Shown one piece after another: positions 5,354-9,266 of a DNA stretch of 9,266 nucleotides. The notes beneath the pieces were generated by a model that did no database searches, was not told the DNA's origin, and saw nothing but the letters and a program-made list of their open reading frames with translations. This DNA is from UBA6054 sp964522095. GTDB lineage: Bacteria; Planctomycetota; Phycisphaerae; Phycisphaerales; UBA1924. A program made the translations under genes and the position numbers. Within the stretch, counting starts at the first letter, position 1. Each line of letters starts with the position of its first letter. The stretch is taken from NCBI GenBank assembly GCA_964522095.1, contig CAZFSO010000090.1, positions 1-9,266 on the forward strand, given 5' to 3'.

Positions 5354-5635
5354 ATGTTTGATCCGGTCACCAACCTGATCGCCAGCCACGCCGCGCGTCG
5401 GGCGGCCCACGCCCGGCGCCCGCTGGAGCAGCGGGCCCGCACGTCCGAGAAGAACGCCCGCACGGACGCCGCCGACTCGTTTGAGAACGGCGTGCACGAC
5501 GTCGAGGCCGCCGGGGCCGCTCGCCCGCTCGGCCCGGCCGACGGGGAGGACGCCCGCGAGGACCGGGCCGCCAGCACGCCGCCGGCGCACCCCAGGCCCG
5601 ACCAGCCGGGCCTGCCGCTCGACCTGACGGCCTGA
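5354..5635 (+). CDS. Small hypothetical protein, 93 residues
   Basis: The ATG at 5354 opens a frame to TGA at 5633-5635. I do not recognise the family. The N-terminus (MFDPVTNLIASHAARRAAHARR) could form an amphipathic, basic helix. The middle is acidic and Ala-rich (FENGVHDVEAAGAARPL, then GEDAREDRAAS), and the end is Pro-rich, finishing in LPLDLTA. It has no signal peptide or membrane segment. Nearly every third codon position is G or C, matching the true genes, and the frame fills the space between the terminator and the next promoter region. Against it, no clear Shine-Dalgarno precedes the ATG, so leaderless translation or another start is possible. An overlapping minus-strand frame (5348-5722) is less convincing because its product is a featureless Arg/Gly run. 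Confidence 0.6.
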   Translation: MFDPVTNLIASHAARRAAHARRPLEQRARTSEKNARTDAADSFENGVHDVEAAGAARPLGPADGEDAREDRAASTPPAHPRPDQPGLPLDLTA

Positions 5636-5683
5636 TCGGGACGCCCCCCTCCGCATAGCCGCTTCCCCGTGTCTGGGTATTTT

Positions 5684-5722
5684 TTGCGCATTTTGGTGGC
5701 CCCCCCGGATCAAGTGTGGCAT
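5684..5722 (+). promoter_or_regulatory. Possible promoter of the second sorting-tail gene
   Basis: The stretch from about 5671 to 5730 is the AT-richest in the area (GTATTTTTTGCGCATTTTGG). Candidate -35-like boxes are TTGCGC (5684-5689) or TTGGTG (5693-5698), with a poor -10-like TGGCAT at 5717-5722. Matches are weak. The call rests mainly on base composition and on its place between a short ORF and a gene with its own ribosome binding site. Confidence 0.25.
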
Positions 5723-5734
5723 GCTGTTGTTGCG

Positions 5735-5798
5735 GACCCCGCACCGGGCGCGTCACGACGCGGGCGGTAAGTGGGGGGTCGCGGCGGCGTCGCCGCCG
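5735..5798 (+). promoter_or_regulatory. Structured 5' leader of the second sorting-tail gene
   Basis: Three nested or consecutive inverted repeats can be seen: GACCCC (5735-5740) with GGGGTC (5775-5780), an inner CGCGT (5749-5753) with ACGCG (5758-5762), and a perfect CGGCGGCG-T-CGCCGCCG (5782-5798). The last ends 10 bp before the ribosome binding site. This resembles a folded leader or mRNA-stabilising structure. It matches no riboswitch I know, and GC-rich DNA makes chance pairing likely. Confidence 0.35.
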
Positions 5799-5808
5799 TC
5801 GGGCACAT

Positions 5809-5814
5809 AAGGAG
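5809..5814 (+). promoter_or_regulatory. Shine-Dalgarno site deciding the start at 5822
   Basis: AAGGAG lies 7 nt upstream of the ATG at 5822. It shows that the longer frame opening with GTG at 5771 is not the real N-terminus, in line with the signal peptide that begins at 5822. Confidence 0.8.
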
Positions 5815-5821
5815 ACTTGAG

Positions 5822-6550
5822 ATGAGCATGGCCAAACGGGTCGGGGCGATCGTTGCGCTCGCGGGGACCGCCGGACTGTCGCTCGCCGGGACCACGGCGA
5901 TCGCCGATTCGACCGCCCAGTTTTCCGGCGTCCAGGGCCAGCACGGCTGGCACTACGGCTGGTACAACCTCGAAGACATCACCATCGGCAGCGGCGTCTC
6001 CGTGGACACCGCGCAGTTCCACCAGTTCACCTACTACGACTCGGGCACCGGATGGTGGGCCGCCGACCCCTCCTCCGCGGGCGGCAACCCCGGCAGCGGC
6101 GCGGTCCCCGGCTCGTTCGCGGTCGTCACCGCCGAACTGATGCACCCCCACGCCCCGTTCGCCCAGGCCAACATGGTCGCCGAGGAGATGTGGTCGGTCC
6201 GGCGCTGGACCAGCACGGTCGACGGCACCGTGACCCTCGGGGGCCTCGTGGCGCACTTTGACTACTGGGGCGACCCGATGACCGGCAACGGCACCGAGGC
6301 GCACATCCTCGTCGACGGCCAGTCCGTGTTCAGTTACGACGTCGCGTTCCAGGACTTCGAGGGCACGGCCTTCGGGTTCGACGTGAGCGTGTCCGAGGGC
6401 TCGGTCATCGAGATGGTGGTCGGCGCCAAGGGCGACCGGGCGTTCGACGCGACCCGGTTCGACCTGCGGGTGACCCACGTGCCCGCGCCGGGTGCGCTCG
6501 CCCTGGCCGGCCTGGGCGGCCTGCTGACCTGCCGCCGCCGCCGGGCCTGA
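5822..6550 (+). CDS. Secreted protein with PEP-CTERM-like sorting tail, paralogue 2
   Basis: This encodes 242 residues with no recognised enzymatic function. The signal peptide is MSMAKR plus a hydrophobic stretch, with likely cleavage after AIA at 28. The mature part begins DSTAQFSGVQGQHGWHYGWYN (29-49) and continues with WW (78-79), ELMH (105-108), SVRRW (125-129), HILVDG, GSVIEM and FDATRF. These occur in the same order as in the protein encoded at 4615-5280, so the two are diverged paralogues; this one has about 20 extra residues in the Gly/Ser/Pro-rich middle. The tail is VPAPGALALAGLGG (220-233) followed by LLTC and RRRRA, a PEP-CTERM-type sorting signal with Ala in place of Glu and an unusual Cys before the arginines. 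It is expected to be exported and processed by an exosortase, which is not encoded here. Hairpins follow the stop codon. Confidence 0.88.
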   Translation: MSMAKRVGAIVALAGTAGLSLAGTTAIADSTAQFSGVQGQHGWHYGWYNLEDITIGSGVSVDTAQFHQFTYYDSGTGWWAADPSSAGGNPGSGAVPGSFAVVTAELMHPHAPFAQANMVAEEMWSVRRWTSTVDGTVTLGGLVAHFDYWGDPMTGNGTEAHILVDGQSVFSYDVAFQDFEGTAFGFDVSVSEGSVIEMVVGAKGDRAFDATRFDLRVTHVPAPGALALAGLGGLLTCRRRRA

Positions 6551-6562
6551 CCCGTCCTGTCC

Positions 6563-6591
6563 CGCGCCCGTCCCGGAAGGGGCGGGACGCG
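6563..6591 (+). terminator. Hairpin after the second sorting-tail gene
   Basis: CCCGTCCC-GGAA-GGGGCGGG pairs fully in RNA with one G-U. CGCG on each side extends the stem with one bulged A. It starts 13 bp after the stop codon and has a stable GNRA-type loop. No T-run follows, so it may terminate transcription with help or protect the 3' end. Confidence 0.5.
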
Positions 6592-6609
6592 CGTTGCCGT
6601 CACCTTCCC

Positions 6610-6630
6610 CGGCCCGCCTCGCGCGGGCCG
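6610..6630. terminator. Second hairpin in the convergent gap
   Basis: CGGCCCGC-CTCGC-GCGGGCCG is an 8-bp perfect stem lying 37 bp beyond the sdhB stop on that gene's downstream side. It is symmetric, so it could serve the sdhAB message, the plus-strand message, or both. It lacks a T-run. Confidence 0.4.
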
Positions 6631-6666
6631 CACCCACCCGCGCACGCGTTCCGGGGTTCTTCGGCC

Positions 6667-7515
6667 TCAGCGGCCCTTGAAGAACTTCCTGAACGCGTGC
6701 GTCGTTGCGTCGCGGCCGATGACGGCGATCGACTCGGTCAGCGGGATGCCCTTGGGGCAGACCTTGACGCAGTTCTGGGCGTTGCCGCAGTCGGTGATCC
6801 CTCCGGCGGCGAGCATGACGTCCAGGCGGTCGCCCTTGAGGCGCTTGCCGGTCTCGTGGTCGTTGAAGTAGCGGACCTGGCTGATGGGCGCTGCGCCGAC
6901 GAAGGCGGTGTCCCAGTCGGCGGGGTCCTCCTTCTTGAGGTACTGGGGGCACGCGTCCAGGCAGCAGCCGCAGGTCATGCACTCGCTGAGCACGTAGCGG
7001 GTCTGCTGCTGCTCGGGCGACTCCTTCGGGCCGGGCCCGAGGTTGTAGGTCCCGTCGATCGGGACCCACCCCTTGACGCGGCGCAGGGCGTGGAACATGC
7101 GTTCGCGGTCGACCCACAGGTCGCGGACGACCGGGAACTTGGCCATCGGCTCGAGGGTCATCGTGTCGCCCTCCTCGGGGGCGTACTCGTCGATCAGGCA
7201 CGAGCAGGACTGGCGCACGCGTCCGTTGATGACCATGGTGCAGGCGCCGCAGACCTCCTCCAGGCAGCCCGAGTCCCACACGACGGGCGTGGTCTTCCTG
7301 CCGTCGGTGGTGACGGGGTTGGCGGCGATCCAGCGCAGGCAGGAGATGACGTTCGAGCCGGTCTCGACCGGGACCTTGAACGACTCCCAGCGGCTGGGCT
7401 TGCCCGGCCCGTCGCAGCGCTGGATCTTGAAGATGACCGAGCGCCCGGCCTTGGCGCGCCGGCGGTTGGCCTTGCGGGTCTCTGCGTCGTACAGGTGGGC
7501 TTGGGCGCCGCTCAT
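6667..7515 (-). CDS. sdhB: Succinate dehydrogenase / fumarate reductase iron-sulfur subunit
   Basis: This encodes 282 residues. The subunit passes electrons from the flavoprotein to the membrane quinone site of complex II. The N-terminal ferredoxin domain has the [2Fe-2S] ligands C84, C89, C92 and C104 (GCLEEVCGACTMV then SCSC). The C-terminal domain has CMTCGCCLDACP (179-190) and CGNAQNCVKVCPKG (243-256). By homology C179, C182, C185 and C253 hold the [4Fe-4S] cluster, and C189, C243 and C249 the [3Fe-4S] cluster. The segment ISQVRYFNDHETG...GGITDCG is very like the Bacillus enzyme, so this is probably a menaquinone-type SQR. The N-terminus has a basic stretch of about 25 residues before the ferredoxin fold. 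The ATG overlaps the sdhA stop as ATGA, and GAGGA lies 9 nt upstream. The much longer open frame upstream on this strand is a shadow of sdhA. Confidence 0.96.
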   Translation of the reverse strand: MSGAQAHLYDAETRKANRRRAKAGRSVIFKIQRCDGPGKPSRWESFKVPVETGSNVISCLRWIAANPVTTDGRKTTPVVWDSGCLEEVCGACTMVINGRVRQSCSCLIDEYAPEEGDTMTLEPMAKFPVVRDLWVDRERMFHALRRVKGWVPIDGTYNLGPGPKESPEQQQTRYVLSECMTCGCCLDACPQYLKKEDPADWDTAFVGAAPISQVRYFNDHETGKRLKGDRLDVMLAAGGITDCGNAQNCVKVCPKGIPLTESIAVIGRDATTHAFRKFFKGR

Positions 7516-9266
7516 GGGTTCATGTCCTCGCGGTGGGAGCCGGTCAGGATGGTGGAGGGTTCGCCGGGCCTCGGCTCGGTGGGCGTCCTGGGCGGGCTGC
7601 TCTTGCCGTAGGTCCGCGCCCGGGGCTTGACCAGCGGGGCCTTGACCGGCACGAACTCGACCTCGGTCGACCCGGTCTGGGGGTTGTACCGCGAGACGGA
7701 GGTCTTGTAGAACCGCTCGTCGTCGCGCTCGGGGAAGTCCTTGCGGTAGTGCGCCCCGCGCGACTCCTCGCGCAGCAGCCCCGCCTTGAGGATCGCCTCG
7801 GCCAGCACGAGCATGTCGCCGGTGGCCCGGGCGAACGAGAGCGACTGGTTGGTCCAGCCGGCCGCGTCGCCGAGTTCCATCCGGGCGGCCCGCTCGCGCA
7901 GGCTCGCGACCTTGCCCAGCGCCCGCGTCAGGCGCTCGCCGGTCTTGACGACCGTGGAGGCCTCGGTCATCTCGTCGCCGAGTTCCCTGGCGATCTGGTA
8001 GGGGTTGTAGTCCGGGCTGCCCGTGCCGCCCGAGGCCGACGCGACCAGGCGGTCGTGCTTGTCCTGTTCCTGGCGGACGGCGCGGTCGTAGACCGACGCC
8101 GGCACCGAGTCGACGCCCGGCAGGCCCGACTCTCGGACGAAGTTGACGACCGACACGCCGTTGCACAGCCCGTCGAAGATGCACGAGAGCAGGGCGTTGG
8201 CGCCCAGGCGGTTGGCCCCGTGGTAGGCGAAGTTGACCTCGCCGAAGGCGTAGAGGCCCTTGACGTTGGTCATCATGTTGTTGGGCGCCCCGACCGTCAG
8301 GCCGTGCCCGGGCTGCTGGTCGACGGGGATCGGCGCGCCGGACTTGTGCGCCTCGCGGGGCTCGTCGGGCCGGTAGTCGCCGGGGGTGTAGTCCGTCCAC
8401 AGCCCGCCCATGGTGTAGTGCACCGCGGGGAAGATCTTCATGGGCGTGTGGCGTGGGTCGTCGCCGACGAACTTCTCGTAGATGTCCAGGATGCCGCCGA
8501 GTTTGGTGGTCAGGTACTCGGGCTCGCGGTGGGTCAGGTCGAGGTAGACCTGGTTCTGGCCGTCGACGCCCATCTTCTCGTTGACGCAGATGTCGAAGAT
8601 CTCGCGGGTGGCGATGTCGCGGGGGACGATGTTGCCGTACTTGGGGTAGCGCTCCTCGAGGAAGTAGTAGCGTTCGTTCTCGGGGATGTCGGTCGGGCGT
8701 CGGGTATCGCCGGGCTTGCGGGGCACCCAGACGCGCCCTCCCTCCCCGCGGGCGGACTCTGACATCAGGCGGAGCTTGTCGGCGCCGGGGATGGCGGTGG
8801 GGTGGACCTGGATCATCTCGGCGTTGCCGTACCACGCGCCGTCCTGGTAGCAGCGCGAGGCGGCGCCGCCGGTGCAGATGACCGAGTTGGTCGACTTGCC
8901 GAAGATCAGCCCGTTGCCGCCGGTGGCCATGACGACCGCGGCCCCGCGGAAGGCGCGGATCTGCATGGTCCGCATGTCCTGGGCGACGATGCCGACGCAG
9001 CGCTTGTCCTGGCCCTCGCCCTCGGTGACGGGCCAGAGGAACTCCCAGAACTCGTACTTGGTGACCTTGCCCTCGACCTCGTAGCGCCGGGTCTGCTCGT
9101 CCAGCGCGTAGAGGAGTTGCTGGCCGGTGGTGGCCCCGGCGAAGTGGGTGCGCTTGAAGAGCGAGCCGCCGAAGAGGCGCAGGTCGCGGAAGCCCTCGGC
9201 GGTGCGGTTGAAGGGGACGCCCATGCGGTCGAGCAGGTCGATGATGCGCGGGGCCCAGTTGGCCAT
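7512..9266 (-). CDS. sdhA: Succinate dehydrogenase / fumarate reductase flavoprotein subunit (5' end outside window)
   Basis: 584 residues are visible. This subunit oxidises succinate to fumarate on FAD. The N-terminal dinucleotide fold and the FAD-attachment His lie beyond the right edge, so the Met at 9266 is internal and perhaps 90 residues are missing. Visible motifs (numbered from 9266): GATTGQQLLYALDEQ (44-58), MATGGNGLIFGKSTNS (113-128), HPT (155-157), SESARGEGG (169-177), RDIATRE (216-222), FPAVHYTMGGLW (279-290) and FGEVNFAYHGANRLGANALL (341-360). These cover the usual substrate and FAD contacts. The sequence follows the Bacillus-type enzyme closely, with two insertions from memory of that protein: about 10 residues near 182-199 and about 35 at 294-328. 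The C-terminal 30 residues are Pro/Arg/Ser-rich. sdhB overlaps by 4 nt; the cytochrome b gene should lie upstream. Confidence 0.96.
   Translation of the reverse strand: MANWAPRIIDLLDRMGVPFNRTAEGFRDLRLFGGSLFKRTHFAGATTGQQLLYALDEQTRRYEVEGKVTKYEFWEFLWPVTEGEGQDKRCVGIVAQDMRTMQIRAFRGAAVVMATGGNGLIFGKSTNSVICTGGAASRCYQDGAWYGNAEMIQVHPTAIPGADKLRLMSESARGEGGRVWVPRKPGDTRRPTDIPENERYYFLEERYPKYGNIVPRDIATREIFDICVNEKMGVDGQNQVYLDLTHREPEYLTTKLGGILDIYEKFVGDDPRHTPMKIFPAVHYTMGGLWTDYTPGDYRPDEPREAHKSGAPIPVDQQPGHGLTVGAPNNMMTNVKGLYAFGEVNFAYHGANRLGANALLSCIFDGLCNGVSVVNFVRESGLPGVDSVPASVYDRAVRQEQDKHDRLVASASGGTGSPDYNPYQIARELGDEMTEASTVVKTGERLTRALGKVASLRERAARMELGDAAGWTNQSLSFARATGDMLVLAEAILKAGLLREESRGAHYRKDFPERDDERFYKTSVSRYNPQTGSTEVEFVPVKAPLVKPRARTYGKSSPPRTPTEPRPGEPSTILTGSHREDMNP

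Noticed and set aside
5348..5722. Minus-strand 124-residue frame over the small ORF
   Set aside because: Its product is an Arg/Gly/Val-rich run without domain features, and it runs through the AT-rich promoter-like stretch. It looks like a shadow of the plus-strand frame.
5717..5733. Sigma-54-like site (TGGCAT...TTGC) before the second sorting-tail gene
   Set aside because: The GG-to-GC spacing is two bases too long for the -24/-12 consensus, and no enhancer-binding protein context is visible.
7516..8835. Long minus-strand frame continuing upstream of sdhB
   Set aside because: The extension is the antisense-like Arg/Pro-rich shadow frame of sdhA. sdhB has a good ATG and Shine-Dalgarno at 7515.

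Overview
The window is about 9.3 kb of very GC-rich DNA with almost uniformly G/C third codon positions. It most likely comes from a planctomycete of the class Phycisphaerae. The taxonomic call is an inference from three things: two exported proteins end in the short 'P-x-P, hydrophobic Leu/Gly stretch, RRRR' sorting tail typical of that group, a Gly/Ala/Leu-rich PEP-CTERM variant; succinate dehydrogenase is of the Bacillus type; and a GC-rich palindrome that reads as 'ARLAEPG' is scattered between genes. Most of the window is ordinary housekeeping metabolism. No phage, transposase, CRISPR, tRNA or rRNA was seen.

Layout, left to right. The plus strand opens with the 3' end of gyrA (DNA gyrase A, last part of the C-terminal beta-pinwheel). 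It is followed after 2 nt by a single-domain STAS protein whose ribosome binding site lies inside gyrA. A 124-bp gap with three consecutive perfect hairpins leads to a MacB/LolD-type ABC ATPase that has no permease beside it. That gene overlaps tail-to-tail by 15 bp with a minus-strand pair, nadC-birA, whose stop and start overlap as GTGA (quinolinate phosphoribosyltransferase for NAD synthesis, and biotin protein ligase). The divergent nadC/fabI gap holds three more copies of the palindrome found before the ABC gene, one of them inverted, plus another hairpin. fabI (enoyl-ACP reductase) follows on the plus strand. BirA biotinylates acetyl-CoA carboxylase and FabI closes the elongation cycle, so both serve fatty-acid synthesis although they are transcribed divergently.

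The middle of the window (4.6-6.55 kb) is the least ordinary part. Two plus-strand genes encode secreted, diverged paralogues with a shared motif series (QGxxGWxYGxYN, WW, MH, VRRW, VDG, GSVI, FDAxxF) and C-terminal sorting tails. They are separated by a clear intrinsic terminator, a 93-residue uncharacterised ORF and a structured 5' leader. I do not recognise a named function for the paralogues; they look like cell-surface beta-sandwich proteins.

The right end carries, on the minus strand, sdhA (truncated by the window edge) and sdhB, joined by an ATGA overlap. These are the flavoprotein and iron-sulfur subunits of succinate:quinone oxidoreductase. The cytochrome b subunit is expected just beyond the right edge. 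Two hairpins separate sdhB from the convergent sorting-tail gene.
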